Of a stretch of DNA of 64,000 bases, positions 12,557 through 22,739 are shown one piece after another (the first letter of the stretch is position 1; each line of letters opens with the position of its first letter). Both the position numbers and the translations under genes were made by a program. Under the pieces are notes generated by a model. It was not told where the DNA came from, searched no databases, and saw only the letters and a program-made list of their open reading frames with translations. The DNA is taken from NCBI GenBank assembly GCA_035610365.1, contig CM069434.1, forward strand, positions 125,296,895-125,360,894, given 5' to 3'. This stretch comes from Aquatica leii (lineage: Eukaryota > Arthropoda > Insecta > Coleoptera > Lampyridae).

Positions 12557-14403
12557 TCTATCGATGATAGATACCCCATACCGAACATCACAGACATTTT
12601 AGACAAGTTAGGAAAATGCCAATACTTCAGCACGCTTGATCTAGCATCGGGATTTCACCAGATTGAAGTAGATCCCCAATCAATCGAAAAAACCGCCTTT
12701 AACGTTGAAAACGGAGACTACGAATTCGTGAGGATGCCGTTTGGACTAAAAAATGCACCGGCGACGTTCCAGCGAGTAATGGATAACATCTTAAAGGATG
12801 TACAAGGGAAAATATTTTTTGTATACATGAACCACATAATAATATTCTCCACGTCGTTACAAGAACACATATCGAACTTGAGAGCCATTTTTCAAAAGCT
12901 TCGCGAATCGAGACTGAAAATTCAATTGGATAAGTTAGAGTTCCTTAGAAAGGAAGTAGAATTTCTAGGACATTTAGTCACTCCAGAAGGCATAAAACCG
13001 AACCCGAAAAAGATCTCAGCTATCAAAAAATTTCCCATCCCGAAGACACCTAAAGAAATAAAATCATTTTTAGGTCTACTCGGATACTATAGACGATTTA
13101 TAAAAAACTTTGCAAAAATAACAAAAACATTCACCGCATGCTTAAAGAAAGGAGAAACGGTTAACCACACAAAAGAATTTCTAGACACGTTCGAACAATG
13201 CAAAAACATATTGTGCAATGACCCGATACTACAGTACCCCGATTTTACCAAACCTTTTATGTTAACTACACATGCATCAAACGTCGCTATAGGAGCAATC
13301 CTAAGCCAGAAAACTAAAGGTGCAGATCTACCAATAGCTTATGCATCAAGAACACTAAACCCTGCAGAATACCTGTTCGGAAAGAATTTCACAATTATCA
13401 TGGACCACCAACCTCTCCAGTGGCTTTTCAATCTCAAAAAACCAAACTCAAGATTGGTTCGATGGAGATTAAAATTGGAAGAGTATGACTACGACATCGT
13501 CTACAAAAAATGTAAACAAAATACCAACGCCGACGCCTTGTCCAGAATCGAAATAAACGCCATAGACGACGATCTCTCCATAATAGCGAACCCAAACGAT
13601 CTAGGGAATATACTTGATTTATACCATAACTTCCCAGAATTAATACCGGTTCCTGATAGCCCTTCTCTCAAGAGAATAGTACAATTAGAAACAGAAATAA
13701 AACAGGAAAACGAAAGAGAAGAAACGAACGACGAAACTATACACACATCCCTTTATGGAAATCCCTATAACAGAAAGACCAATTAATTATTATAAAAATC
13801 AAATAATTATGGATTATAATCAATATTCCATTAAAATGAACATACAAACAAAAATGTCTTTGAAAAAACAAGGAAAACTGCATTGTTAAAGACACCCAAC
13901 ATTAGGGAACAAATAATTAGTTTTGTAAAACAACATCTCGCCGCGAAAAACACATACGCCATACATTTCAAAAAACTAAATCTAATACCTATATTTATAA
14001 GTACAGACAAAATTACTTTAAAAATTCGTCTTTCAAAATCATACAAAGTAATACGTTTCTAGAAGATGTCGAAGAACCACAAGAACAGCAGCAAAAACTA
14101 AAGTATCACCACGAAAGGAAAACCTGCCATAAATGAAAACAACGAAATGAAAAACCATTATTGGCAGAAATGATCAAAGACATCACCATTTATGTAAATT
14201 CATGCAAAACATGCCAGCTAGCAAAATACGACAGGAACCCACCAACATTGAAATTCAATTTAACACCCACATCCAACAAACCTTTCGAACATATTCACTT
14301 AGACACTTTTAAAATTTCAAATCACACATATTTAACTATAATAGATTCATTTTCAAAATACGGACAAGCATATCGCATACAGTCATTACAACATAAATTA
14401 TAA
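12557..14403 (+). pseudogene. Degenerate Ty3/gypsy pol fragment (RT, RNase H, start of integrase)
   Basis: 12557-13786 reads as gypsy reverse transcriptase from DDRYPIPN onward: LDLASGFHQIE, FGLKNAPATFQ and FLGLLGYYRRFIK are present. The polymerase motif expected as Y-x-D-D reads YMNH, so both catalytic Asp are lost. The RNase H motif TDAS reads THAS, and about 25 residues are missing between RTLNPAEY and FTIIMDHQPL. 13787-14160 is decayed. 14161-14403 resumes with the integrase zinc-binding CKTCQLAKYDRNPP and the first catalytic block (HLDTF), then stops. No LTRs were found next to it. It resembles the pol of the element at 23969-31128 but is much more diverged, so it is an older relative. 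It is fused in frame to piggyBac sequence at its 5' end. Confidence 0.9.
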
Positions 14404-14723
14404 GAACATTAACATCCTCGATTTTAAAAGCATTGATTAAAATTCACTTTTTTATCTTTATATAATAGTATATACGATTAAAATTATTATATCTGTGACG
14501 CAGGATAGAAAAAAAAATCAATGATAAAATTCTATTTTGTAATTATTGGATCCTCCATTCATTTTTTAGCAAAATTTTTTCTAAAGAGAAAATTTTTTTG
14601 CGTTTGCCAACACTGTTACTTCTGATTTTTAATTCTCGATTGTTGTTTATAATGGTTTTATTTACTAACTAGACTAGACACAAGTGCGAAACTTACTAGT
14701 AACTTAACTACTGAATTGATTAA
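14404..14723. other. AT-rich stretch, no feature seen
   Basis: Lies between the gypsy fragment and the hAT remnant. No piggyBac right end, LTR or open frame was recognised; it may contain hAT 5' terminal sequence. Confidence 0.5.
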
Positions 14724-16022
14724 TTGAATCAGAGTCTATTTCCATTTTATATTCATTACATATTTAGCGAAATTATGACCATACTCCATACTGTTGGTGT
14801 TGTTTCTTTTAGAGAATGGGTACAAAAAGAGCATTTAAGTGGAGCGCAAAAGAGAAAGAAGAAGAGAAACGCAGAAGAAGGTTTAAAAAAACATAGAAAA
14901 ATGGAAGATATTTTTCATTCCAAGAGTGCCACAGTAGATGAAGCGATTCCTTCAACTTCCGCAAACCCAAATGCAGTGGAAGCATGTATCAAAAGTAATA
15001 CGGAAACAAAGAATACAGAAGAGCAGCAGTTGGAAAACATTATACAAGAAACAGGCCCGGTCGAAGAAATAAAAATAAGAAACACAGACATGGGTTCTTA
15101 CGCTAATGTAGTAATTAATGATGACATAAAAAAGTTCATCTCCAGCTTTCCAACCAAATGGGCCATTTAAAAAAGATGTCACTCAAGGTAATAGACATTT
15201 TTCTAATATTTATTATGTTTGTGCATATAAATACGGATCGACCAAAAGAATTTGGCTGTGTTAGTCTATAATTCTTGATGCTGCTTATTGCGCGCCTTGT
15301 TGGTTATTTTCCACGGAAAAAAATAATCAATGGCGTAATGGTATACGCGACTGGAAAGGTCTATAAAAAAAAATTAAAATTCGTGCTAATAGTCTGAAAC
15401 ACCTTCAAGCATGTCACGTTTATGACTGCTGGAAAAAAAATTGTACTATAGACAAAAATGCTCAAGTAGCTATTCAGCACAAGTTGTCATTTTGGAAAAG
15501 CGTTCTTGAAAGGTTATTTGACATAACATTAACTCTTGCTAAAAATATGTTAGCTATTCGAAGTCACAGAGAGGCACACCATAGCTATGACGGAAATTTC
15601 ATGACTCTCGTTAAATTATTAGCAAAATATGATGACGTTTTAAAAATTCTTCTTGGAAAACCAAAAAATACAATCAAATATCTAAGTCCGGTAATTCAAA
15701 ATGAATTAATTGAATGTTTGGTTCTAAATGTGCAAAAATATTTGATCGATGAAATTAATGTGTCTCCATTCTTCTCACTTATTATAGATACCAAGCAAGA
15801 TATCACAAAAATTGATCAAATGAACATTGTTATTAAATATCTCTATATAAAAAGAAATGATGATTACGAAGCCACTGAGATTTTTATTAAAGAAAGCTTC
15901 TTAGGTTTTTACGAAGTTACTGATCACACTGCCAGCGGAGTGGTTAATTTAATTGTCCTTTTTGCAATCAAAATCTATCGATATTAAAAAAATGTAGAGG
16001 TCAGGGTTATGATGGTGCAACC
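14724..16022 (+). pseudogene. hAT / ZMYM1-like transposase remnant, N-terminal and central part
   Basis: The lysine-rich start (LSGAQKRKKKRNAEEG, then KHRKMEDIF) is typical of the ZMYM1-like hAT family N-terminus. After decayed sequence at 15171-15480, 15484-15987 matches the DUF4371 region: FWKSVLERLFDITLTLAKN, RSHREAHHS, GNFMTLVKLLAKYD, then SPFFSLIIDTKQDI and FLGFYEVTDHTA. In a shifted frame, about 15991-16020 gives CRGQGYDGA, the conserved hAT block with a catalytic Asp. Coding similarity stops there, where a MULE fragment begins, and resumes at about 16846. Several frameshifts and stops separate the pieces. Family assignment is from recognised motifs, not a search. Confidence 0.8.
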
Positions 16023-16356
16023 CATGTTTCCACATAACATGTGGAATATGTACGACAGAGTGCTTGCTTTACAAGATCGTACCAACAATCATGCTGAGGC
16101 AGCACACAGACGTCTGCAAATTGAGCTAGGTGTAGATCATCCTACAATATGGAGACTGATTGATGGGTTACGCAAAGTACAAGCTAACCGTGATATTTAT
16201 TACGAACAGCTTGTTGCAGGACATGCTCCACCTCAAAAACTTCAGAGATACAGGGATGCCGACGAACGTATTTTAAGAATCGTAAGAGATTACGAAAATC
16301 GGGATGTAATTGAGTACTTACGAGGCATTGCTCACAATTATCAAATTAATGAATAG
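16023..16356 (+). pseudogene. MULE-type transposase C-terminal fragment inserted in the hAT gene
   Basis: The frame ending at 16356 encodes about 110 residues with FPHNMWNMYDRV, then RTNNHAEAAHRRLQ, then WRLIDGLRKVQ. This P-x-W-N ... RTNN-x-x-E-x-x-H pattern is the C-terminal end of MULE transposases of the kind often found with FLYWCH zinc fingers in insects. Only the last part is present; the catalytic domain upstream is absent. It starts immediately after the hAT block CRGQGYDGA, so it arrived by insertion or recombination into the hAT gene. The piece itself is undamaged to its stop codon. Confidence 0.75.
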
Positions 16357-16745
16357 TAATTTCATTTAGATGCATGCGTCGCAAATATTGTAAAATATGC
16401 AAATCCACTTTGTACATACTTTGTTTTTATAAAAATATATTTAAAAAAAAAAACAAAAAAAACGCTTTCTACGTACATTTTGGGTTGACTGATATTCGAC
16501 TAGTTGATTTATTATGTGCTAAAAGCGTTCTGTATCGACACATCTATTTATATAACTACAAATAATAATACTTACTAGCAAGAATACGGTTAGGAAACAG
16601 AAAAAAGTTATTTCAATATTCCCATGTTAAACGCCGTAGGGTACCCGTCGTAGGGCACGACTCAAGATACTATATATGCAGTTGTGAGCATCCATTAAAA
16701 TAGCAACCCTAAGATTTGAGAAGGAGTCTCTAGTTAAATACGTTT
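16357..16745. other. AT-rich sequence after the MULE fragment, no gene seen
   Basis: Probably 3' flank carried in with the MULE fragment. It contains an A-rich stretch (about 16440-16465). No terminal repeat was recognised. Confidence 0.45.
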
Positions 16746-16850
16746 TGAGTTGGCCGGCGCCGACGCCGGCGGCCAGTTGTCTCGCGGCCAGTTAGCCACG
16801 GCCACTTGGCGGCGGACAGTTGTCCTAGACCGACCTACAACGGTGGACAA
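16746..16850. repeat. Short GC-rich block with internal repeats
   Basis: About 100 bp of strongly GC-rich sequence sits in a very AT-rich neighbourhood. It holds the near-palindrome GGCCGGCGCCGACGCCGGC and three degenerate copies of a CGGCCAGTTGTC / CGGCCAGTTAGC / CGGACAGTTGTC motif. It lies just before hAT coding similarity resumes, so it is probably part of the insertion that split the hAT gene. Origin unknown. Confidence 0.7.
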
Positions 16851-17403
16851 AGTAAAAAAAAATATACAACCTTTGGCCCATCACGTTCATTGTGCAGCTC
16901 ATAACCTAAATCTCGTAATAAATGATGCAGTAGGGGGGATTAGAGAAATTGCGGATTTCTTTGCGATATCGCAAGAAATTTTTAATTTTTTTGGAAATAG
17001 TATTAATCGTTGGGATTTATTATCCAAATTTACCGGAGATTCAAAAATAACATTAAAAAAATTGAACCCCACCCGATGGTCTTCGCGGATTAATTACTTG
17101 CGAGCAATTACAATAAGATATTCAGATATTAAAAATTTGACGCATATTTCTTTAACAAGTAGAAAAAGGACGGAACAAGCAGAAGCAGACGCGATTATTA
17201 AAAAAATTTCAACATTTGAATTTGTTTTTATAAGCATAATAATTTACAAACTGAATGAAATCAACTACGCATCCCAAATTTTGCAAAGAGAAAACATTGA
17301 TCTTCAGCAAGCTTCAGATGCTATTTAATTAGTTTACAATAATGTTTCTGAAATTCGAAACAATTACACCAACTTGAAACTGGATGCAGCAAAAATGGCC
17401 TCA
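16846..17403 (+). pseudogene. hAT / ZMYM1-like transposase remnant, C-terminal part
   Basis: Continues the hAT gene interrupted at about 16022. VHCAAHNLNLVINDA is the conserved hAT block; FFGNSINRWDLL and LNPTRWSSRINYLRAI are the downstream ZMYM1-like motifs, the latter ending in the TRW signature. In an intact relative this block follows CRGQGYDGA by only about 25 residues; here about 820 bp intervene. A TAA at about 17326 interrupts it, and the same frame resumes for another 25 codons. The C-terminal dimerisation domain is missing. Confidence 0.8.
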
Positions 17404-17414
17404 AAGTGAAACAT

Positions 17415-17819
17415 TTGTCCATGAGGCTTGAGGTATGTAAATTCAACAAATAACTTGTGCATCTGAAACTTAATCGTATCTATGTTACAGTAAGAAAAGT
17501 CTATGTATGTAATACATATTGAACTTTATTAGCCATAGAGAATATTTATCCTTTCGCTTAGTTTAATGTCAGCCGATTTAAAATATGGGATGAAAAAAGT
17601 ACCACCAATTATAAGCATGGACATTACGTCGTACTTACTATTGACACAGTTTCTATAAAAGCTTACAAAAGCTAACAAGCGTATAAATATTTTGAAACCG
17701 GATTTGCTTAGACATGAATTCAAATTTTTAATAATTTAATTTTTTTAAATATTATTTCTATTTTAGAAAGATTGGCCATAGCCCGAAGTGAGAGGCTGGC
17801 AAAGAAGCAACGCCAAAAA
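17415..17819 (+). repeat. Duplicated segment, copy 1
   Basis: Starts TTGTCCATGAGGCTTGAGG and matches 18052-18467 nearly throughout, with scattered substitutions and small indels. It ends with a pyrimidine-rich stretch, an AG, and the basic coding-like box described at 17767. The two copies are 637 bp apart in direct orientation. Divergence looks like several per cent, so the duplication is older than the satellite amplification. Confidence 0.9.
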
Positions 17820-17915
17820 GAGCATGCAGAAAAGATGCATGCTCTTAAAAAGCAAAAAAAGCGCGGGAGGCGCATTTGCCCTCCCCGCAAGCATCACCAA
17901 GAGGCCGGCCGATAA
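17767..17915 (+). other. Exon-like box with basic open frame, copy 1
   Basis: After TTCTATTTTAG (acceptor-like), reading from the third base gives RLAIARSERLAKKQRQKEHA and continues about 49 codons, rich in Lys and Arg, to a TAA at 17913-17915. The box contains the palindrome-like GCATGCAGAAAAGATGCATGC... segment and is GC-richer than its flanks. No donor GT of good quality was seen before the stop, so if real it would be a terminal exon. Not recognised; it may be a transposase tail. Confidence 0.4.
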
Positions 17916-18051
17916 CAAGGGCTATGGCCAAAAGCAAGATGCAAGAGTGATTTTTTTAAATTTTTTTTTTATTCTGAATTTTTTTTTATTTTTATTTTAT
18001 TTAGAATTTTTTTTTAAATTTATTTTATTTTGAGTTTTTTTTATTTTTATT

Positions 18052-18467
18052 TTGTCCATAAGGCTTGAGGGCTTGAGGTATGTAAATTCAACAAATAACT
18101 TGTGCATCTGAAACTTTATCGTATCTATGTTACAGTAAGAAAAGTGGATGTATACGTAATACATATTGAACTTTATTAGCCATTGAGAATATTTATCCTC
18201 TCGCTTAATTAATGTGAACCGATTTAAAATATGGGATGAAAAAAGTACCACCAATTATAAGCATGGACATTACGTCGTACTTAGTATTGACACACAGTTT
18301 CTATAAAAGCTTACAAAAGCTAACAAGCGTATAAATATTTTGAAACCGGATTTGCTTAGACATGAATTCAAATTTTAAATAATTTAATTTTTTTAAATAT
18401 TATTTCTATTTCAGAAAGATTGGCCATAGCCCGAAGTAAGAGGCTGGCCAAGAAACAACATCAAAAA
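18052..18467 (+). repeat. Duplicated segment, copy 2
   Basis: Direct repeat of 17415-17819. The first motif is expanded (GGCTTGAGGGCTTGAGG). The acceptor is better than in copy 1 (TTCTATTTCAG). Between the copies lies 17916-18051, a T-rich low-complexity stretch ending in runs of T. Confidence 0.9.
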
Positions 18468-18476
18468 TCACCAATG
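18415..18476 (+). other. Exon-like box with basic open frame, copy 2, with donor
   Basis: Bounded by TTCTATTTCAG and by ATG/GTATGT, a good consensus donor, giving a 62-nt box. In the frame matching copy 1 it reads RLAIARSKRLAKKQHQKSPM with no stop. The shared reading frame with copy 1 and the canonical borders suggest a former exon duplicated with its upstream intron. No downstream partner exon can be named. Confidence 0.4.
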
Positions 18477-18823
18477 GTATGTATATTGTATGTTCAAGAA
18501 TATTATGGAAGACAATTATATATACTTTTAGGCTGTTTTTGATCCAGAATTAAACGCTTTTTTTTACTTTTACAAATGATTTGTAAGGTTTGTAAAGTTA
18601 AAATTATAGTCGCCAAAAGTTTTCTTCCTAATCTGAATTTATCATTTGTCAACGTATTACAACAAAACCGCGTTTTCGCCGAAAACTCAAACAAAATTCT
18701 CAGTTACAGGTAAAGGTAGTTTTGCGAGCAAACAGAAGTTTTGACTGATTTTTGACGAAAACTGCGTTTAAAATATCAAAACGGAGTTTTCTAAGTTGGT
18801 GAATTCCGGTCTTAGTTATATTA
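18477..18823. other. Unassigned AT-rich stretch
   Basis: No gene recognised. Contains related short motifs AACCGCGTTTTCGCCGAAAAC, GACGAAAACTGCGTTT and AAAACGGAGTTTTC, possibly remains of a small inverted-repeat element. On the minus strand it could hold decayed C-terminal sequence of the Mutator-like transposase, but similarity fades here. Confidence 0.4.
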
Positions 18824-19754
18824 CCTTTGTTGAAAGTTTGACCGATTCATTTGGGTTTTGCGTACCACCATGTAAACACTTTTTCAATAGGTCATGATTA
18901 GCCAAGTTTTTAAAAATTGATTTTATTTGTTCCATAACAGAAAATGGGTATGTTTGTCATGATCATACTGGGTTTTATTTAAGACTGCTTGTTGGTACTT
19001 GCACCAAGTTTTCTCATTTTTTGGACAGACTATGAGCTGGATCTTCATAACTACTGTAAAGATGGAAGTATTCAGCCCATTCAGCTTGTTTCATTTCTTG
19101 TAAACTGTTTTTTTTCTTCTTATTCCAAGTACATAGTAGTTTTGAATGGTATAAATGGCTGCTTCTGTTAGTCGACCTCAACCACCAATTGTTTTCTCAT
19201 CTTGAAGTCTTGTACGCCTCAATTTCGTTTTTAGTTTCCTAAGTCTAGTTTCCATTCTTTTTTGCACATGGCCTACACACACTAATTTTTTAATTTCAAA
19301 ATCTTGACCATATGGTTTCATTTCAGATACGTTAGAAAATGATTTAGTATTACTATCGCCAAGAAAATATTTATATCGAACATTGTAAAAGGATTGAGAT
19401 CTACAAAAACATTCTACCACTCCATTTATTTCCATGCCTTCACTCACTGTCAAGTAGTTTGCAGTACATTTTAAAGAGTGTTTGTTATCAAACCTGTTTT
19501 TACATCTACAATATTTTGACAATATTTCACAATCAATAACTTTCCCAGTTGTAACATTTGTTGCAGTAACAACCCCATTTTGTGACGTATGACCTCGCTT
19601 TTGCCAGGTGCCATCAAAAGCTGCTGCAATGTCTGTACTGTCATCATTTTCATTGACAGATTCTTCTACACTTTATTAGCTACTTCACACAAAGATTTTG
19701 TATAATATCTGAAATTTGGAGGAGTGGGTAAGTTCATCACACCGCAAAACATTT
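18824..19754 (-). pseudogene. Mutator-like transposase, C-terminal half
   Basis: Read leftwards from 19754: CGVMNLPTPPNFRYYTKS, then FDGTWQKRGHTSQNGVV, TGKVIDCEILSKYC, YFLGDSNTKSF, KLVCVGHVQKRMETRLRKL, EKTWCKYQQAVLN, and KKCLHGGTQNPNESV at the left end. These are the ordered blocks of the insect Mutator-like transposase domain, including the GTW and GD-(G/S)-(D/N)-S motifs. It is broken by a frameshift near 19672, a TGA near 19178, and further frame changes at about 19050-19015 and 18925. The N-terminal half lies 19 kb to the right (38904-39887); a LINE insertion separates them. CATTT at 19750-19754 is repeated at 38904-38908. Confidence 0.85.
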
Positions 19755-19878
19755 TTTTTTTTAATAATAATAATATTTATTGAGCAAAAATAAAAAAATA
19801 AAATTACAATTACTCAAAAGGACTGAGTTCGCAAGCGATCTTCCACCTATATACATATATATATATATAATTTCTAAT
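19755..19878 (-). mobile_element. LINE 3' end with polyadenylation signal and (ATT)n/A tail
   Basis: Minus strand reads GGTGGAAGATCGCTTGCGAA, CTCAGTCCTTTTGAG, then TTGCTCAATAAATATTATTA and poly-A. AATAAA followed by an ATT-repeat tail is common at 3' ends of insect CR1/jockey-type LINEs. A run of (TA)n lies at its 5' side (about 19855-19878), matching the TA run that follows the LINE coding end at 31129-31190. Confidence 0.6.
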
Positions 19879-19934
19879 TGTTTTATTGGGAAGTAAAGTC
19901 TTAATTATTTGTTTTTTTTTTTATTTTTTCAAGC

Positions 19935-19962
19935 TTTCGCAACAAATTTGTTGCTTCATCAG
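19935..19962 (-). ncRNA. Hammerhead-ribozyme-like core, Penelope-type candidate
   Basis: On the minus strand the order is CTGATGA, A, GCAACA-AATT-TGTTGC, GAAA. That is the conserved hammerhead core CUGAUGA plus stem II (6 bp perfect with a 4-nt loop) plus GAAA. Penelope-like retroelements are known to carry such motifs in their terminal repeats. One extra A between CUGAUGA and the stem is unusual, and stems I and III with a cleavage site could not be drawn convincingly by eye. No Penelope RT was found nearby, so this may be a terminal fragment. Confidence 0.4.
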
Positions 19963-20348
19963 GAAAACTAAAAATTTATAATATAATTGCACAGAACATT
20001 ATTCAAAAAATATTAATTTTACAATTATAAAAGTTCACACAAACTTCGACAGCGTTATTAAATTGAAATATGTCAAATTGACAAATTAACAAGTAAATTG
20101 ATAATTTAAAAAAAATTAACTGCAAAAATATTAATACATGAATAAAAAAATGAATTTAATAAACTTAAATATAGAAAAATAAATTATTTAATTATCTGTA
20201 AAAGATAAGAATAAATAATACTCATACCTTCAATGTCAGTTCTTTTGTTCATTGAAGTTTCACACCTAATAATATGTAACATTTCTAAAAAGTTTCTTTT
20301 TTGTTGGTTTTTTTCTTCATCTAAAATTTTGATAGAGTTATAGTCCGG

Positions 20349-20349
<1 letters not shown>
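19963..20349. other. AT-rich stretch, no gene seen
   Basis: Lies between the hammerhead-like motif and an (AT)n run. Possibly more of a Penelope-type terminus. No coding similarity. Confidence 0.4.

Positions 20350-20381
<32 letters not shown>
20350..20381. repeat. (AT)n microsatellite
   Basis: About 15 uninterrupted AT dinucleotides. It marks the left edge of the candidate non-autonomous element at 20385-23905. Confidence 0.95.
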
Positions 20382-20382
<1 letters not shown>

Positions 20383-22647
20383 ATACGTGTTAAGCTGTCA
20401 CTTCCGTTATGTACAAGTGGCTACCTGACTTCCACGTTTTCCAATTATCTTAAAAACTTTTTAATAGCATATATGCTATGTACTAAAACGGTATTAAAGG
20501 TTTCTCAAAAGAGGGGTAAATAATTGTTTTAAAAAAAATTAAAATAACTATCGTACTTATATAAGATACGTAGTCACTTCATGGCGGCAAAGTATATATA
20601 TGATACAAGCAACTCGTTCTCACTTCCAGCGACGTTGACATGTATAACCTGCATATTACTAAGGAAAGAAAGAGAAAGGTTTTCTTTTCTTTGTCCTTTC
20701 GGGTACAATATTCTATTTTTAGATTTTACTTTACCTAACTGGTTCTCACTTATTTTTATGGTTGTATTTTGAAATACGTATTTCTTAAAGTTTACTATTT
20801 TTATGAGAACTTCGTTTTCAGTATTCGTATTTATTTTTGTTTCAATAAGATAACACAATCACAAACCCTCATTTTTGATATAAATATTTCATAAAAACGA
20901 ACTTGTGCAATCAAATTAACTGTTATAATTTGTTTTATGCAAAATTAAAGTGTCATAATTTGTAGTTTTTGTTAATAACAATTTCTAATTTAGTAGACTG
21001 GATCTTTTATTGGTATTATGTTACTATGATATATGTATAAATAAAACATTTCATATAAGTTTTAAAATTTACGTATTACACGATCAAGAATTTTTTTAAG
21101 TTACAATTATTATTTTATTTGTCAGCATTAACACGTTTGTTTAAACGTTCGCAGTAATTAAAGGTAGAAAGCAATGATTTAGTTATTAAATTTCATTCAA
21201 AGTACCTAAATTTGATGTTAAGTACCTACGGTATATAATTTCACATTATTGTGAAATGATTCATTCTTTAATCTTTAGTCAGGTTAATCCTTAATTTTAC
21301 TACATACAATAAGCCGGTGCATTTTATTACTTTAAAAGTTATCTTTTGAACGGCATTGCAATAAACTATTTTTTTAAATAAGTTTTGATTTCTTAATTTT
21401 ATAAAAACGTATCTCGTCATACATTTATAAACTCGATCTTTAGCATATAATTGACATAAAACTATTAAACAATCAATTAAAATTTCTTGATTTAAATCTT
21501 AATCAACATAACCAACCAAAACATTAGCAGAGTAGTATTTAAATTAATCACAAAAACGTGTAAAACTTTTTGATATTAGTTTTGACTTCCGTAAAAGTTT
21601 TTTTTTTTTTTTCATTACATTGTGTTTTTTTTTGTTTACTACTTTTAGCTTTAACTTTAATTTGATTTTATAGTATTTAATAAAAATTATAACATAAGTT
21701 TGTTAGTATTCATATATTGTATTAAGATTTATTAACTATGTAAGATCTCTTATCCGAATTTCAAGTAAGGGCGCCCCAAAGTACATAGCACTCGTGAGCA
21801 GTGGTCGTGTTGCCTTATAGCACAAGGAGGCCCTGGCAAGATGTTTGACATTTTGAACGTTAATACATTTTTTTATAAGTATTGGACAAAACAGACGCCC
21901 TTTTTGTTACTTAAAAATTATACAAAAATTAAGTGTACATTATAATACATAAAAAGAATTGTTTTTACTCTTTATACGTAAATTACATAATACAGGATTT
22001 ACACAAATTTAAAAAAAAAACGCTAATAATTATCCTGTTAATTTAATTTAGTTTTAAATGTAATGTTTTTTGTTAACTTTTTTTTTAAATAAGTTATCTA
22101 AACTGAAGACTAGTTACAAGTTTAACTACTTTTATTTGCACAGTGTCAACCAGATGTTCTGGCGTCAAATCTGCTTTACCGTTGCATTTTGGTCGCTTAT
22201 TTTTTATGTAATGTGTCAGTAGATGTTCTTTTTTGCTTTTATTAGTTCTTATCAGAGCGTTTTTAACAACATCACTCTTCAGTGATAAAAAATTATTAAA
22301 TTATCTAAATAATTCATTATTACTAAATATGCAAACAATTTTATTTTTTGTTTAAGACGAGTAAAAACTATGAAAAAGATTTTTTTTTAATTTAAGGTAA
22401 TTTTTTATGTTATTATAAAGAAACAGTTACAACCGACGCAATCGTTTTGTTAGATACAGGTACTACCTAGACAGACAGCTACTTTTTGTGTAACCTTTTC
22501 TTTTAACCAAAATTCCTTTATGTAATTATTTCAAAAGCTTTACAATTGCCAATAATTTTAACAAAACAAAGTAGTTTAAATTGAAAGTGTAAAAAATAAA
22601 ATTATCAAACTATCAGCATTATGTAATAGTATATACATAACGAGCAT

Positions 22648-22739
22648 GGAAAGTGAGTGATATCGTGCTCGTGAGAATTTCGACGCACAAGGCGCTAGCC
22701 GAGTGCGGAAATCTCACGAGCAAACGATAGACACTTTCT
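22648..22739. repeat. Long imperfect hairpin, CpG-rich
   Basis: The left arm contains ATCGTGCTCGTGAGAATTTC...CGCAC and the right arm GTGCGGAAATCTCACGAGCA..CGAT, with outer GGAAAGTG/CACTTTCT and a ~14-nt loop (AAGGCGCTAGCCGA). The arms pair over roughly 30 positions with few mismatches. It resembles in composition the hairpin at 40099-40189, which suggests a family of short inverted-repeat elements. Confidence 0.7.

Noticed and set aside
17788-18033. 81-codon open frame across the first duplicated box
   Set aside because: It runs in a different frame from the one shared by the two copies and ends in T-rich low-complexity sequence (poly-Phe/Leu).
19471-19653. Minus-strand 60-codon frame beginning MKMMTVQTLQQ
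   Set aside because: The Mutator-like blocks (FDGTWQKRG and so on) lie in another frame of the same segment.
20574-20858. Overlapping open frames on both strands near 20.6 kb
   Set aside because: No recognisable motif and atypical composition; they lie in the candidate non-autonomous element.
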